64,000 bases of DNA, taken from positions 1-64,000 of the forward strand of contig CAMBMU010000002.1 of the NCBI GenBank assembly GCA_945868725.1, in the 5' to 3' direction. A program made the position numbers and the translations under genes. This DNA comes from Spirosoma fluviale (lineage in GTDB: Bacteria > Bacteroidota > Bacteroidia > Cytophagales > Cyclobacteriaceae). Shown piece after piece: positions 20,069 through 32,933 of this stretch (positions are counted from its first letter, which is position 1; each line of letters starts with the position of its first letter). The notes under the pieces were generated by a model that worked only from the letters and a program-made list of their open reading frames with translations, did not search any database and was not told where the DNA came from.

Positions 20069-20983
20069 ATGACAAGCAGAAGAACCCTCCTCAAAACTTT
20101 AGTCCTTACCCCTTTGGTAGGTGCATTTACGCCTTCTACCGAAGCTAAACCTAAAGCAAAACTCCAAACCGAATTTATTTTTTCGCTAAACACAAGTACC
20201 ATCCGAGGTCAAAAATTGTCGCTTCCTCAGATGATCGAGCTGGCTGCTCGAGCAGGATACCAAGGGCTAGAGCCCTGGATGATGGAGATTGAAGGGTATC
20301 TACAAGGCGGAAAAAGCATTGCTTCCTTGAAAAAACTAGCGAGCGATGCGGGCATCAGCATTGTAGACTGTATCGGCTTTCCTACCTGGATGGCTCAGGA
20401 TGAAGCGAAAAGTAAGGCTGGTTTTGTGCAGATGGAGAAAGAAATGGGCCTACTTGCCGAACTGGGATGTACGCGAGTGGCTGCTCCAGCGATAGGAGCA
20501 GATGCTCCGCTGGACCTGTTACGAGCAGGTGAGCGGTACAAGCAACTATTGGATCTAGGACGGAAAACAGGTGTCATGCCCCAACTGGAGTTCTGGGGAG
20601 CCTATCCTGCCTTTTTTCACCTCAGCCAGGCTTTGGCCGTAGCAGCTGCTGCTGATGATCCCGATGCCAAAATTCTAGCTGATGTGTATCATTTGTTCAG
20701 AGGGGGATCGGGTTTTGACGGGTTGAAGTTGGTCGATGGGAATGCCATCTCTATTTTTCACCTCAACGACTTTTCTGGCAGCATTCCGAGAACCGCACAA
20801 CAAGATAAGGATCGGGTATTTCCTGGGGATGGCGCCGCGCCATTACAAGATCTTGCCGACACGTTGCGGGCCAAAGGAGGGCAAATCATTCTTTCATTGG
20901 AACTGTTCAACCTGGAATATTACGCCATGGATGCGGATTTTGTAGCCAAAACAGGCTTGGAAAAAATGAAGCGGTTTTTTTAG
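20069..20983 (+). CDS. sugar phosphate isomerase/epimerase family protein (TIM barrel, Tat-like signal)
   Basis: 304 aa; N-terminal SRRTLLK; AARAGYQGLEPWMMEIEG, ISIFHLNDF. Confidence 0.8.
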   Translation: MTSRRTLLKTLVLTPLVGAFTPSTEAKPKAKLQTEFIFSLNTSTIRGQKLSLPQMIELAARAGYQGLEPWMMEIEGYLQGGKSIASLKKLASDAGISIVDCIGFPTWMAQDEAKSKAGFVQMEKEMGLLAELGCTRVAAPAIGADAPLDLLRAGERYKQLLDLGRKTGVMPQLEFWGAYPAFFHLSQALAVAAAADDPDAKILADVYHLFRGGSGFDGLKLVDGNAISIFHLNDFSGSIPRTAQQDKDRVFPGDGAAPLQDLADTLRAKGGQIILSLELFNLEYYAMDADFVAKTGLEKMKRFF

Positions 20984-21066
20984 AAGTTATTCGGCTGAAT
21001 AAAAATAGAATACCCTCGGGTCTATTCAGAAAATAAACATCACACGAAAAAGTACCCCAACCTATT

Positions 21067-21618
21067 TTAGAGCACAAATCCAACCCGGAGCAGATAGGGC
21101 TCACTGTAGTAGGCCTGCCGATTGGAATGGCGTAGGTTGTACAAAAAAGTGAAATTAGCTCCTCCACGAGAGCCAAAAGGAGTAAAGTAGCCCGCTCCCA
21201 CAAAAAACGCCTCTGTCCAAGTTCGTTGAAAGGTATCCTGCGCATAGTTGTAGGCATTCCAGTTGATGGACTCCAGTTCGGAATAGGCAAAGATATTGGG
21301 GAGCACATTGTACCGAACAAATGCTCGCCCTCCAAAAGAGGAGCCAGCGGCACCTTGAAAGCGATTGTCTTCGTAGTACTGATACGAGGCACCTAGGCCT
21401 GTAGAGAACTTGGGACTAAGCATCACCCCTGCCAAAGGAGAAAGGTCAATTAGCGTAACCGTTCCAAGTTGAAGACCGAGGTTTCCCCCAAAATAACTTC
21501 TATCCTTAAACGAAAATTTGGCTTCAGGATCAATCTCCCGTTGTGCATAGGAAGGCAGTTGCAATCCAAAAAATACACCTAGAAAAAAGACTAAAAATTT
21601 ATTTTTCAACCACCACAT
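21067..21618 (-). CDS. hypothetical outer-membrane beta-barrel-like protein
   Basis: 183 aa, signal peptide, alternating beta strands, C-terminal LLRVGFVL. Confidence 0.55.
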   Translation of the reverse strand: MWWLKNKFLVFFLGVFFGLQLPSYAQREIDPEAKFSFKDRSYFGGNLGLQLGTVTLIDLSPLAGVMLSPKFSTGLGASYQYYEDNRFQGAAGSSFGGRAFVRYNVLPNIFAYSELESINWNAYNYAQDTFQRTWTEAFFVGAGYFTPFGSRGGANFTFLYNLRHSNRQAYYSEPYLLRVGFVL

Positions 21619-21886
21619 ACAGATCTTCTGTTGGCTTCTTCATGAGGTATTTTTCACGTGCAAATTTTTCCAACAATTCCGGATTGCTAAATAGGGCATT
21701 ACGTTCCTGCTGGATTTGGACTTTTTTCTGTTTGTAGTACTCTTTTTGATCCTCCAAGTCCCAAAGCTGTTTGGTGAGTCTCCACTGCGTAGGAAGATTA
21801 TTCGAATCAATAAAAATCATCCAAATCAAAAAAGACAAGGTCGCCAACAGGTAAAAGTTGCTGCTGTATTTGAGTACTTTTTTCAT
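21599..21886 (-). CDS. septum formation initiator (FtsB/DivIC) family protein
   Basis: 95 aa, one TM segment, coiled coil, FAREKYLMKKPTEDLYVV. Confidence 0.8.
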   Translation of the reverse strand: MKKVLKYSSNFYLLATLSFLIWMIFIDSNNLPTQWRLTKQLWDLEDQKEYYKQKKVQIQQERNALFSNPELLEKFAREKYLMKKPTEDLYVVVEK

Positions 21887-21921
21887 AATGCTGCGTTCGA
21901 ATACCTAAGGTACAAAAATCA

Positions 21922-21960
21922 TGCAAAAAAAAAGACAGTCCCGAAATTTCGGGACTGTCG
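21922..21960 (-). terminator. Rho-independent terminator after eno
   Basis: Perfect inverted repeat GACAGTCCCGAAATTTCGGGACTGTC followed on the minus strand by a T tract. Confidence 0.85.
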
Positions 21961-21981
21961 ATTTAAATTCTAAAAGGAAAA

Positions 21982-24385
<2,404 letters not shown>

Positions 24386-24445
24386 TTCCTTGAAAGTTGC
24401 ACAAAGTTAATAAAACTTGGGGAGGGTGAGATGAGGCTAGGGAAT

Positions 24446-24478
24446 AAAAAAAAGGATTGAACGACGTCCAATCCTTTT
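24446..24478 (-). terminator. Rho-independent terminator after rplQ
   Basis: Minus strand AAAAGGATTGGACGTCGTTCAATCCTTTTTTTT. Confidence 0.85.
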
Positions 24479-24499
24479 AGATATGAAATTGCTTTCAAT

Positions 24500-25123
24500 T
24501 TATTTTTCTTCTGTTTCGCTTTCTTCAGAAGCTTCAGGAGCTGCTGTCTCTTCCGAAGCCGCTTCTGCTACAGGAGTAGTTTCTTCAACTACTTCCGCTT
24601 CAGCGATTGGAGCTTCTTCCACTTCTTCTACTACAGGAGCTGGAGCTGTTTCCTTCACCGCTACCTTAGGAGCAACAGGAGCTGGAGAACTAGTTTCCGC
24701 ACCAGATGATCTTCTAGATCTTCTTGTAGTCTTCTTCGCGGGAGAAGCATCCTTCAACATCAACTCGTTGAAATCAACTAGTTCGATGATGCACATTTCA
24801 GCATTATCTCCCAAACGGAACCCGGTTTTGATGATTCGGGTATATCCTCCTGGACGAGTACCTACTTTCTCGATTACCTCACCAAAAAGGGATTTGATCG
24901 CCTCTTTGCTCTTTAGATAGGAGAAAGCAATTCTTCTGCTGTGTGTGGAATCTTCTTTAGCTCTGGTCACCAGAGGCTCAACAAATTTCCTTAATTCTTT
25001 CGCTTTGGCAAGCGTAGTAGATATACGCTTGTGAAGAAGTAGGGAAGCTCCCATATTGGAAAGCATTGCCTTTCTGTGGGAAGCAGTCCTACCAAGGTGG
25101 TTAAATTTCTTACCGTGTCTCAT
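24500..25123 (-). CDS. rplQ: 50S ribosomal protein L17 with long C-terminal extension
   Basis: [24 protein letters not shown]; 207 aa, about 80 aa longer than the core. Confidence 0.95.
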   Translation of the reverse strand: MRHGKKFNHLGRTASHRKAMLSNMGASLLLHKRISTTLAKAKELRKFVEPLVTRAKEDSTHSRRIAFSYLKSKEAIKSLFGEVIEKVGTRPGGYTRIIKTGFRLGDNAEMCIIELVDFNELMLKDASPAKKTTRRSRRSSGAETSSPAPVAPKVAVKETAPAPVVEEVEEAPIAEAEVVEETTPVAEAASEETAAPEASEESETEEK

Positions 25124-25129
25124 CGTTAA

Positions 25130-26119
25130 TTATTCTTCATCAAGTTTGTACTTAGAAATGTCCATCCCGAAGATCAGACCTTTCTCTTGGATCAATTGCT
25201 CTAATTCGGCCAAAGATTTTTTACCGAAGTTTCTGAATTTCATCATATCTGAAATTTCAAGACGCGCAAGATCTCCGAGAGTTCTCACATCAGCAGCTTT
25301 CAAGCAATTAAAGGCACGAACAGAAAGATCGAGATCCCCTAAAGAGGTTTTGAGAAGCTTACGCATGTGAAGGAATTCCTCATCGATAGGCTCTGGCTCA
25401 GCGATTCCAGTGGAATCAAGAACCATGGTTTGGTCAGAGAAGAGCATAAAGTGCTGGATAAGGATCTTTGCAGATTCCTGAAGCGCTTTCTCTGGGTGAA
25501 TTGAACCATCCGTGTGTACTTCAAGGATCAATTTTTCAAAGTCAGTTTTTTGCTCTACTCGGGTATTTTCAACGCTATACTTTACATTTTTGATCGGTGT
25601 AAAGATGGCATCAATTGCAATTTGTCCAAAAACCTGATCTTTAGGCTTGGATTCATCAGCAGGTAAATATCCTCTACCTTTTTCGATAGTGATTTCAATC
25701 TCGAAATTTTTGGCTTGGTCGATATGACAAATAACCAATTCCGGATTCAACACCTCGAAGGAAGAAGTGAACTTAGCTATATCCCCTGCTGTGAAAACAG
25801 ACTGATTTTTGATTTCAACAGAAATTTTTCCGTCAAATGCATCGTGCAATTTCTTGAAGCGAACCTGCTTTAAATTCAAAATGATATCTGTCACATCTTC
25901 TACTACACCTTCTACGGTAGAGAATTCATGAACCACTCCTGGAAGCTTGATGGAAGTGATGGCGTATCCCTCCAAAGAAGAAAGTAAAATTCTTCTCAGG
26001 GCGTTACCTATCGTAACTCCATAGCCTTTTTCAAGCGGTTTGAATGTGAACAAGCCATGAAAATCATCGGCTTTTTCCATTACCACTTTTTCGGGCATTT
26101 GAAATGCTAGTATGGACAT
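25130..26119 (-). CDS. rpoA: RNA polymerase subunit alpha
   Basis: 329 aa; [24 protein letters not shown]-terminal domain [22 protein letters not shown]. Confidence 0.97.
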   Translation of the reverse strand: MSILAFQMPEKVVMEKADDFHGLFTFKPLEKGYGVTIGNALRRILLSSLEGYAITSIKLPGVVHEFSTVEGVVEDVTDIILNLKQVRFKKLHDAFDGKISVEIKNQSVFTAGDIAKFTSSFEVLNPELVICHIDQAKNFEIEITIEKGRGYLPADESKPKDQVFGQIAIDAIFTPIKNVKYSVENTRVEQKTDFEKLILEVHTDGSIHPEKALQESAKILIQHFMLFSDQTMVLDSTGIAEPEPIDEEFLHMRKLLKTSLGDLDLSVRAFNCLKAADVRTLGDLARLEISDMMKFRNFGKKSLAELEQLIQEKGLIFGMDISKYKLDEE

Positions 26120-26155
26120 ATATTTCGTTCTGTTTTAGCTGAAAATAGTGAAATA

Positions 26156-26761
26156 TTACTTAGAGTAAAGTTCGACGATGAGCTGGACTTTGATATTCTC
26201 AGGAATATCATCTCTACCAGGAACAGTCACGAACTTACCAGACATAGAGGCATTGTCCCATTCTAACCAGGAGTACCTAGATGTTCCTCTACCTGCCAAA
26301 CTGTTAGTAATCGCTTCAAGAGACTTGGAACGCTCTCTTACCGAAACCACATCACCTGGCTTAAGTGTATAAGAAGGAATGTTTACCAATTCACCGTTTA
26401 CCAAGACATGCTTGTGTGACACGAGCTGTCTTGCTCCACGACGGGTTGGAGAAATTCCCAAACGGTATACGGTGTTATCCAAACGAGCTTCAAGAAGCTG
26501 AAGGAGGTTTTCACCCGTAATACCTGATTTTCTAGAGGCAATGTCAAACATCTTAGCGAATTGTCTTTCCAACACTCCGTAGATATATTTTGCTTTTTGC
26601 TTCTCTGATAGCTGAACAGCATATTCTGACTGCTTCTTTCTTCTACCACGACCATGCATTCCTGGAGGGTAGTTTTTCTTTTGAAGTGCCTTGCTATGCC
26701 CTTCGATCGCTTCTCCAAATCTTCTGGAGATTTTTGCTTTAGGACCTGTATATCTTGCCAT
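26156..26761 (-). CDS. rpsD: 30S ribosomal protein S4
   Basis: 201 aa; [29 protein letters not shown]. Confidence 0.97.
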   Translation of the reverse strand: MARYTGPKAKISRRFGEAIEGHSKALQKKNYPPGMHGRGRRKKQSEYAVQLSEKQKAKYIYGVLERQFAKMFDIASRKSGITGENLLQLLEARLDNTVYRLGISPTRRGARQLVSHKHVLVNGELVNIPSYTLKPGDVVSVRERSKSLEAITNSLAGRGTSRYSWLEWDNASMSGKFVTVPGRDDIPENIKVQLIVELYSK

Positions 26762-26779
26762 GCTATTGCTTTTTTAAAG

Positions 26780-27178
26780 TTAAACTCTTCTACGCTTAGG
26801 TGGACGACAACCGTTGTGCGGCATAGGAGTTACGTCGATGATCGTCGTAACATCTAGACCTATATTCTGCAAGGTTCTGATCGCTGATTCACGACCTGCG
26901 CCTGGACCTTTTACGAACACTTCGATTTTTCTCAAACCGAGTTCGTATGCTACTTGACCGCAATTCTGTGCAGCCATCTGTGCAGCGTAAGGAGTATTCT
27001 TCTTTGATCCTCTGAAACCCATTTTACCGGCAGAAGCCCATGAGATCACTTGACCTGAGATATTGGTGATAGAGATGATGATATTGTTGAAGGACGCCTT
27101 AATGTGCGCTTGCCCTACAGCTTCTACCTTAACTACTCTTTTCTTACCCTTTGCTTTATCGTTTCTTTTCTGAGCCAT
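26780..27178 (-). CDS. rpsK: 30S ribosomal protein S11
   Basis: 132 aa; [17 protein letters not shown]. Confidence 0.97.
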   Translation of the reverse strand: MAQKRNDKAKGKKRVVKVEAVGQAHIKASFNNIIISITNISGQVISWASAGKMGFRGSKKNTPYAAQMAAQNCGQVAYELGLRKIEVFVKGPGAGRESAIRTLQNIGLDVTTIIDVTPMPHNGCRPPKRRRV

Positions 27179-27193
27179 AATCTAAATCAGATT

Positions 27194-27571
27194 TTATTTA
27201 GTTGCCTTCTTTTTGTTAGCAACAGTCTTACGCTTACCTTTTCTGGTTCTGGCATTGTTCTTAGTGCCTTGACCACGAACTGGAAGCCCTTTTCTGTGTC
27301 TCAAACCTCTGTAACATCCGATATCCATCAGACGCTTGATGTTCAACTGAACCTCCGACTTCAACGCCCCTTCAGTTCTGAATTCTTCAGCAATGATGGT
27401 ACGTATAGCGGTGGATTCCTCGTCGTTCCACTCTCCGGCTTTTTTATCTAAAGAGATACCGGCCTTGCTTAGGATAGCTTTGGCTGAACTTCTTCCTATT
27501 CCGAAGATGTAAGTAAGTCCAATTTCGCCGCGCTTATTGTCTGGTATGTCTACACCTGCAATTCTAGCCAT
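27194..27571 (-). CDS. rpsM: 30S ribosomal protein S13
   Basis: 125 aa; [26 protein letters not shown]. Confidence 0.97.
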   Translation of the reverse strand: MARIAGVDIPDNKRGEIGLTYIFGIGRSSAKAILSKAGISLDKKAGEWNDEESTAIRTIIAEEFRTEGALKSEVQLNIKRLMDIGCYRGLRHRKGLPVRGQGTKNNARTRKGKRKTVANKKKATK

Positions 27572-27573
27572 GA

Positions 27574-27690
27574 TTAACCTTGTCTTTGTTTATACTTAGG
27601 ATTTTTCTTGTTGATGACATAAAGTTTTCCTTTTCTTCTGACCAACTTACAGTCAACACTTCTTTTTTTAATAGATGTCCTTACTTTCAT
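27574..27690 (-). CDS. rpmJ: 50S ribosomal protein L36
   Basis: Not in ORF track; hand translation [38 protein letters not shown] (38 aa). Confidence 0.95.
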   Translation of the reverse strand: MKVRTSIKKRSVDCKLVRRKGKLYVINKKNPKYKQRQG

Positions 27691-27702
27691 ATGCTTATTT
27701 TT

Positions 27703-27777
27703 TTACATTCCGGCTATAGGAAATCTCGCTGCTAAAGAATTAATTCCCGGAGGTAAAGTCTTCTTGCTCGATTTCAT
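27703..27777 (-). CDS. candidate 24-aa basic micro-protein between infA and rpmJ
   Basis: Not in ORF track; hand translation MKSSKKTLPPGINSLAARFPIAGM*; 6 nt after the infA stop and 12 nt before the rpmJ start, same strand. Confidence 0.6.
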   Translation of the reverse strand: MKSSKKTLPPGINSLAARFPIAGM

Positions 27778-27783
27778 ATCAGT

Positions 27784-28002
27784 CTATTTATAGCGATACA
27801 CTATTCTGCCTTTGGATAAATCATAGGGAGATAACTCTAACTTAACCTTATCTCCAGGAAGAATTTTGATGTAATTCATCCTCATCTTTCCGGAAATATG
27901 AGCAATTAACTGATGTCCATTTTCAAGTTGTACTTTGAACATCGCGTTAGACAAAGCCTCCACAATGGTGCCGTCCTGCTCGATTGATGTTTGTTTGGCC
28001 AT
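27784..28002 (-). CDS. infA: translation initiation factor IF-1
   Basis: 72 aa; [39 protein letters not shown]. Confidence 0.97.
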   Translation of the reverse strand: MAKQTSIEQDGTIVEALSNAMFKVQLENGHQLIAHISGKMRMNYIKILPGDKVKLELSPYDLSKGRIVYRYK

Positions 28003-28003
28003 A

Positions 28004-28777
28004 TTAGAATTTAAAGTTCTCTTCTATGTACTTATGCGTAGTTAACACTTCTGTTCTATCTTCAAATATTGCAACCGTATGCTCATAATGTGCGGATGGC
28101 TTCCGGTCTGCAGTTCGGATCGTCCAACCATCTTTCTCCTGGACAATATTTCGTGTGCCAAGATTAATCATGGGCTCAATTGCAATCACCATTCCTTGTT
28201 TCAACAAGGGGCCACTGCCTTTCTTGCCATAATTAGGAACCTCAGGAGCTTCATGTAGCTTCCGGCCCAACCCATGTCCGACTAACTCTCGAACGACGGT
28301 ATAGCCTTTGGCTTCCACAAACTTTTGGATCGCATGACCTATGTCGCCTACACGGTTTCCAAAAACAGCCTGTTCAATTCCCAAATAGAGCGAATCTTTG
28401 GTGGCGCTAAGTAATGCTAAGACAGAAGGGGGTACTTCACCTATGGGGTATGTATAAGCGGAATCGCTATGAAAACCTTGGTGAAAGACTCCACAATCTA
28501 CTGAGATTATATCGCCATCTTTCAATTCATACTCGCTCGGAAATCCGTGAACAACTACTTCGTTCACAGAAATGCAGAGTGAGCTGGGAAAACCGTTGTA
28601 GCCCTTAAAGGAAGGTACTGCATCGTGATCCCTAATAAACTCTTCAGCAACTTTGTCTAAGAAAGAAGTCTTTACTCCTATCTTGACATGCTTGGCGATT
28701 TCTCCATGAGCTCTTCCAAGTATGTCGGCACTCTGTTTAATTTTATCAACTTCTTCCGAAGTCTTGTAATGAATCAT
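28004..28777 (-). CDS. map: type I methionyl aminopeptidase
   Basis: 257 aa; [36 protein letters not shown]. Confidence 0.96.
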   Translation of the reverse strand: MIHYKTSEEVDKIKQSADILGRAHGEIAKHVKIGVKTSFLDKVAEEFIRDHDAVPSFKGYNGFPSSLCISVNEVVVHGFPSEYELKDGDIISVDCGVFHQGFHSDSAYTYPIGEVPPSVLALLSATKDSLYLGIEQAVFGNRVGDIGHAIQKFVEAKGYTVVRELVGHGLGRKLHEAPEVPNYGKKGSGPLLKQGMVIAIEPMINLGTRNIVQEKDGWTIRTADRKPSAHYEHTVAIFEDRTEVLTTHKYIEENFKF

Positions 28778-30099
28778 TAGGAAGCGGCCTGATAATCCGA
28801 GGAATTGCCTTTTACATTTCCACTCTTCATCATTCCTTCGTAATGTCTCATCAATAAATAACTTTCAATCTGTCGAAGGGTATCCATAATTACACCCACC
28901 ATAATCAATAAAGAGGTTCCTCCAAAGAACTGAGCGAACTCACCTCCTACACCCGCCACAATGGCAAGCGCTGGAAGAATCGCAACTGCTGACAAAAGGA
29001 TAGAACCTGGCAAGGTAATTTTTGAAATAATCCCGTCAATAAATTCACCTGTTGGACCACCTGGCTTTACACCTGGTACAAAACCACCGTTACGCTTCAT
29101 GTCTTCTGCAATCTGCTCTGGATTAACAGTGATCGCAGTGTAGAAGAATGTAAACACAATGATCAAGGTAGCAAACAATAAATTGTATTGCCAAGAAGTG
29201 AAGTCTGAGAAGGTAGTACCAATGTAGTTGGCAATGTCATTTTCTCCAGCCCAAATTTGAGCAATCAAGGCAGGCACAAACATCAAAGACTGAGCAAAGA
29301 TGATGGGCATAACCCCTGAAGCATTTACCTTGATCGGAATATACTGACGCTGTCCTCCATATACTTTACCACCTACTACTTGCTTTGCATATTGTACTGG
29401 GATACGGCGAGTAGCCTCGGTCAAGGCGATGACACCTACCACTACGAAGAACAAAACTATAGCCTCAATAATTAAGAGTAACATTCCAGAGGAACCTTTC
29501 TCCAATCCTTCGGCAATTAATGCACCTGGGAATCGAGAGATAATCCCAATCATGATCAACATGGAAATTCCATTACCAATTCCTTTTTCGGTTATTTTTT
29601 CTCCTAACCACATGCAGAACATCGTGCCAGCAGAGAGCAAAATAAGGGAACTGAAAATAAAGAGCGAAGTATCGATCATTACGGCTCCAGTAGGGAGAAT
29701 CGTCGCTGTGATGTATCCTATACCTTGAGCGACCGTGATGACAATGGTAAGCACTCGGGTGATTTGGCTTATACGCTTTCTCCCGGACTCACCGTCCTTC
29801 TGCATCTTCTGGAAATACGGAACCCCGACAGTGAGCAACTGCAACACGATGGAAGCAGAAATATAGGGCATGATCCCCAAACCGAAGATGGACGCATTGC
29901 TAAATGCGCCTCCAAGAAAAGTATCAATTAATCCGAAAATCCCTTCAGGTGCCGATCCGAGTTTGGATGCGTCAACTCCAGGAAGTACGATAAACGATCC
30001 TAATCTAAAGATGATGAGGAAACCGATCGTGTTCACGATCCTCACTCTCAAATCTTCGATTGAGAAAATATTCCTTACTGTCGAAATAAACTTTTTCAT
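28777..30099 (-). CDS. secY: preprotein translocase subunit SecY
   Basis: 440 aa multi-TM; FGLGIMPYISASIVLQLL, PGGPTGEFIDGI. Confidence 0.97.
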   Translation of the reverse strand: MKKFISTVRNIFSIEDLRVRIVNTIGFLIIFRLGSFIVLPGVDASKLGSAPEGIFGLIDTFLGGAFSNASIFGLGIMPYISASIVLQLLTVGVPYFQKMQKDGESGRKRISQITRVLTIVITVAQGIGYITATILPTGAVMIDTSLFIFSSLILLSAGTMFCMWLGEKITEKGIGNGISMLIMIGIISRFPGALIAEGLEKGSSGMLLLIIEAIVLFFVVVGVIALTEATRRIPVQYAKQVVGGKVYGGQRQYIPIKVNASGVMPIIFAQSLMFVPALIAQIWAGENDIANYIGTTFSDFTSWQYNLLFATLIIVFTFFYTAITVNPEQIAEDMKRNGGFVPGVKPGGPTGEFIDGIISKITLPGSILLSAVAILPALAIVAGVGGEFAQFFGGTSLLIMVGVIMDTLRQIESYLLMRHYEGMMKSGNVKGNSSDYQAAS

Positions 30100-30103
30100 C
30101 TAC

Positions 30104-30550
30104 TTAAAGCTTGGTTACGGTACCACCTAGTGCCTCTACTGCTGCAATAGCTGTAGCGGAGAATTGGTGAGCGCTAACGTCTAATTTGGTTGTCAATTGA
30201 CCTCCGCCGAGTACCTTAATCTTATCGTTCTTGGAAGAAAGTCCATGAGCCACAAGCGTTTCTAAGGTGATGGAAGTAAGGTTAAATTGCTCCGCAAGGG
30301 ATTGCAAGGTATCCAAATTTACTGGTTTAAACTCAACCCGGTTGAAGGATTTGAATCCAAACTTAGGTACACGTCTTTGAAGCGGCATTTGACCACCTTC
30401 AAAACCAAGCTTTCTCTTGTAACCAGATCTAGACTTGGCTCCTTTGTGACCTCTGGTTGAGGTTCCACCTCTACCTGAACCGGTACCACGACCAATTCGC
30501 TTGCGGTTTTTGGTTGAACCTTCTGATGGAGTTAATGTATTCAGTTTCAT
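30104..30550 (-). CDS. rplO: 50S ribosomal protein L15
   Basis: 148 aa; GRGTGSGRGGTSTRGHKGAKSRSG. Confidence 0.96.
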   Translation of the reverse strand: MKLNTLTPSEGSTKNRKRIGRGTGSGRGGTSTRGHKGAKSRSGYKRKLGFEGGQMPLQRRVPKFGFKSFNRVEFKPVNLDTLQSLAEQFNLTSITLETLVAHGLSSKNDKIKVLGGGQLTTKLDVSAHQFSATAIAAVEALGGTVTKL

Positions 30551-30552
30551 AA

Positions 30553-30732
30553 TTACGCTTCCTCCACTTTTACAAGGTGACTCACTTTATTTACCATTCC
30601 AGCAATCTGCGGAGTATTTTCAACAACCTTTGATTTGCTGATACGACCCAAACCAAGCGCAACAATGGTTGCTTTTTGATCTTTTGGTCTATCGATCGTA
30701 CTTTTTATCTGTGTGATTTTGATCTTAGCCAT
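30553..30732 (-). CDS. rpmD: 50S ribosomal protein L30
   Basis: Not in ORF track; hand translation [59 protein letters not shown] (59 aa). Confidence 0.95.
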   Translation of the reverse strand: MAKIKITQIKSTIDRPKDQKATIVALGLGRISKSKVVENTPQIAGMVNKVSHLVKVEEA

Positions 30733-30737
30733 GATGC

Positions 30738-31256
30738 TTATCCGTTAAAGACTTTCGCCATTTTCACTCCTCTTTGCTGAGATACTGCGATGGCATCACG
30801 AAGCTGCACTAAGGCATCAATGGTCGCTTTCACCACGTTGTGCGGGTTAGACGAACCCTTGGACTTTGCCAATACGTCAGTAATACCAGCTGATTCCAAC
30901 ACGGCACGCATCGCACCACCGGCAATTACACCTGTACCCGCAGCAGCTGGTTTGATGAGGACAAAACCACCACCAAATTTACCAAGTTGCTCGTGAGGGA
31001 TAGTCCCTTTCAATACAGGCACTTTTACCAAATTCTTTTTTGCATCTTCTATGCCTTTGGTGATGGCGTCAGTTACTTCATTGGCTTTACCCAATCCGTA
31101 ACCTACTATTCCTTGACCGTCACCAACCACAACGATTGCAGAGAAGGAAAATCTTCTACCACCCTTCACCACTTTGGCTACGCGGTTGATAGCAACAACT
31201 TTCTCTTTTAATTCTGTATCTGTCGCCCTAATGGGTTTTCTTTTTATCTGAGACAT
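30738..31256 (-). CDS. rpsE: 30S ribosomal protein S5
   Basis: 172 aa; [31 protein letters not shown]. Confidence 0.97.
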   Translation of the reverse strand: MSQIKRKPIRATDTELKEKVVAINRVAKVVKGGRRFSFSAIVVVGDGQGIVGYGLGKANEVTDAITKGIEDAKKNLVKVPVLKGTIPHEQLGKFGGGFVLIKPAAAGTGVIAGGAMRAVLESAGITDVLAKSKGSSNPHNVVKATIDALVQLRDAIAVSQQRGVKMAKVFNG

Positions 31257-31261
31257 ATGGA

Positions 31262-31612
31262 TTAGAATTTAAGCCCTCCTTCTCTGGCACCGTCGGCCAA
31301 AGCCTTCACGTTACCATGATACAAGTAGCCATTACGATCAAATACAACAGCGGACACCCCGTTTGCAACTGCTCTTTCAGCAAGCTTTTTGCCTACTTCT
31401 TTGGATACAGCTACATTGGTATTTGCCTTAGCACCAAGCTCTTTGGAAGAGGCTTGTGCCAGAGTCTGACCCTTAAGATCATCCACCAACTGGGCATAAA
31501 TGCCGGTATTACTTTTGAAAACTGACAGACGTGGTCTGGAATCAGTACCGGAGATTTTTCTACGGATACCTCTTTTGATTCTAAGTCTTCTGGAACTCTT
31601 ATTAAATGCCAT
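31262..31612 (-). CDS. rplR: 50S ribosomal protein L18
   Basis: 116 aa; [45 protein letters not shown]. Confidence 0.97.
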   Translation of the reverse strand: MAFNKSSRRLRIKRGIRRKISGTDSRPRLSVFKSNTGIYAQLVDDLKGQTLAQASSKELGAKANTNVAVSKEVGKKLAERAVANGVSAVVFDRNGYLYHGNVKALADGAREGGLKF

Positions 31613-31618
31613 AACTTA

Positions 31619-32176
31619 TTATTTTTTACCAGCAGTTTTACCAGCCTTACGTCTAACAATTTCACCAACAAAGCGTACCCCTTTTCCTTTGTAAGGTTCG
31701 ATCTTACGTAGGGAACGAATTTTTGCAGCTACTTGACCGATCAATTCCTTATCAATTCCTTGAAGTGTAATCACCGGGTTTTTACCTTTTGCAGTTTCCG
31801 TAGCCAAAGAAATCTCTTTGGGAAGTGCCATGAAAATACTGTGTGAGTAGCCTAAGCTAAGCTCAAGTATTTGCCCTTGGTTGGTGGCTTTGAAACCTAC
31901 ACCGACCAATTCCAACTCTTTCTTGTATCCTTCAGAAACACCAATCACCATATTGTTGATCAGTGATCTGTATAGACCATGAAAAGACTTGTGTCTTTTG
32001 GATTCGGTAGGTCTTACAAGAATAATTTCTTGTCCCTCTACGCTCACCTGTATATCAGGATTCACATCCTGAGTCAGGGTACCCTTTGGACCTTTAACAG
32101 TGACAGTTCCATGAGCTGACACGTCTACAGTAACACCGCCGGGTATATTTATTGGTTTTTTACCTATTCTAGACAT
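31619..32176 (-). CDS. rplF: 50S ribosomal protein L6
   Basis: 185 aa; MSRIGKKPINIPGGV, EPYKGKGVRF. Confidence 0.97.
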   Translation of the reverse strand: MSRIGKKPINIPGGVTVDVSAHGTVTVKGPKGTLTQDVNPDIQVSVEGQEIILVRPTESKRHKSFHGLYRSLINNMVIGVSEGYKKELELVGVGFKATNQGQILELSLGYSHSIFMALPKEISLATETAKGKNPVITLQGIDKELIGQVAAKIRSLRKIEPYKGKGVRFVGEIVRRKAGKTAGKK

Positions 32177-32185
32177 AATCGTAAA

Positions 32186-32581
32186 TTAGTATACGTAACA
32201 AAGTACTTCGCCTCCGATACCTTCGGTACGGGCCTCTTTGTCTGTCATCACTCCCTTGGAGGTAGAGACGATAGCAATCCCTAAGCCATTAATAACTCTG
32301 GGTAGCTCGTCGTGCTTGACATATTTTCTTAAACCTGGCTTACTTACACGCTCAAGACTCACAATTGCATTCAGCTTGGTAGTAGGATTAAACTTCAATG
32401 CGATTTTAATGGTGCCTTGAGGTCCGTTTTCTTCAAACTTATAGTTTTGAATATATCCTTTATCATGCAATACTTTAGTGATTTCCTTCTTGATGTTAGA
32501 AGCAGGTATCTCAACAATACGATGAGAAGCCTTGATGGCATTTCTCAATCGGGTTAGATAATCAGCTATTGGATCGGTCAT
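32186..32581 (-). CDS. rpsH: 30S ribosomal protein S8
   Basis: 131 aa; [29 protein letters not shown]. Confidence 0.97.
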   Translation of the reverse strand: MTDPIADYLTRLRNAIKASHRIVEIPASNIKKEITKVLHDKGYIQNYKFEENGPQGTIKIALKFNPTTKLNAIVSLERVSKPGLRKYVKHDELPRVINGLGIAIVSTSKGVMTDKEARTEGIGGEVLCYVY

Positions 32582-32596
32582 ATTTTCTATTGTCTA

Positions 32597-32617
32597 GCAC
32601 CCCTGATTTGGGGGTGC
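32597..32617 (-). promoter_or_regulatory. 5'UTR hairpin upstream of rpsH, overlapping a candidate internal promoter -7 element
   Basis: Minus strand TAACTTTGCACCCCCAAATCAGGGGTGC: TAnnTTTG box, then 7-bp stem GCACCCC/GGGGTGC, 15 nt before the rpsH ATG; no U tract. Confidence 0.5.
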
Positions 32618-32661
32618 AAAGTTACGAATTGATTTTTAGAATAAAAATTACTGTCGTTATT

Positions 32662-32931
32662 TTACCAGCTAGACTTAGTAAGGCCAGGGATTTTACCTGC
32701 AGAAGCCATTTCTCTGAAAGTAACCCTGTTGACACCAAACTTTCTCATGTATCCTTTCGGACGACCAGTAAGTTTACATCTGTTGTGAAGTCTTACTGGA
32801 GATGCGTTCTTTGGTAGTTTATCAAGTGCAGCGTAATCGCCTGCAGCTTTAAGCGCAGCTCTCTTAGTGGCATACTTAGCTACCAGGTGTTCTCTTTTTC
32901 GCTCGCGAGCTTTGATGGACTCTTTTGCCAT
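32662..32931 (-). CDS. rpsN: 30S ribosomal protein S14 (zinc-independent type)
   Basis: 89 aa; [28 protein letters not shown], no CxxC zinc ribbon. Confidence 0.97.
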   Translation of the reverse strand: MAKESIKARERKREHLVAKYATKRAALKAAGDYAALDKLPKNASPVRLHNRCKLTGRPKGYMRKFGVNRVTFREMASAGKIPGLTKSSW

Positions 32932-32933
32932 GA

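Noticed and set aside
20994-21050. CTGAATA...TATTCAG inverted repeat between convergent genes
   Set aside because: Interrupted stem without a clear U tract; too weak to call
24483-24920. Ala/Ser/Thr-rich plus-strand ORF
   Set aside because: Antisense of the low-complexity L17 tail; composition explained by the opposite strand
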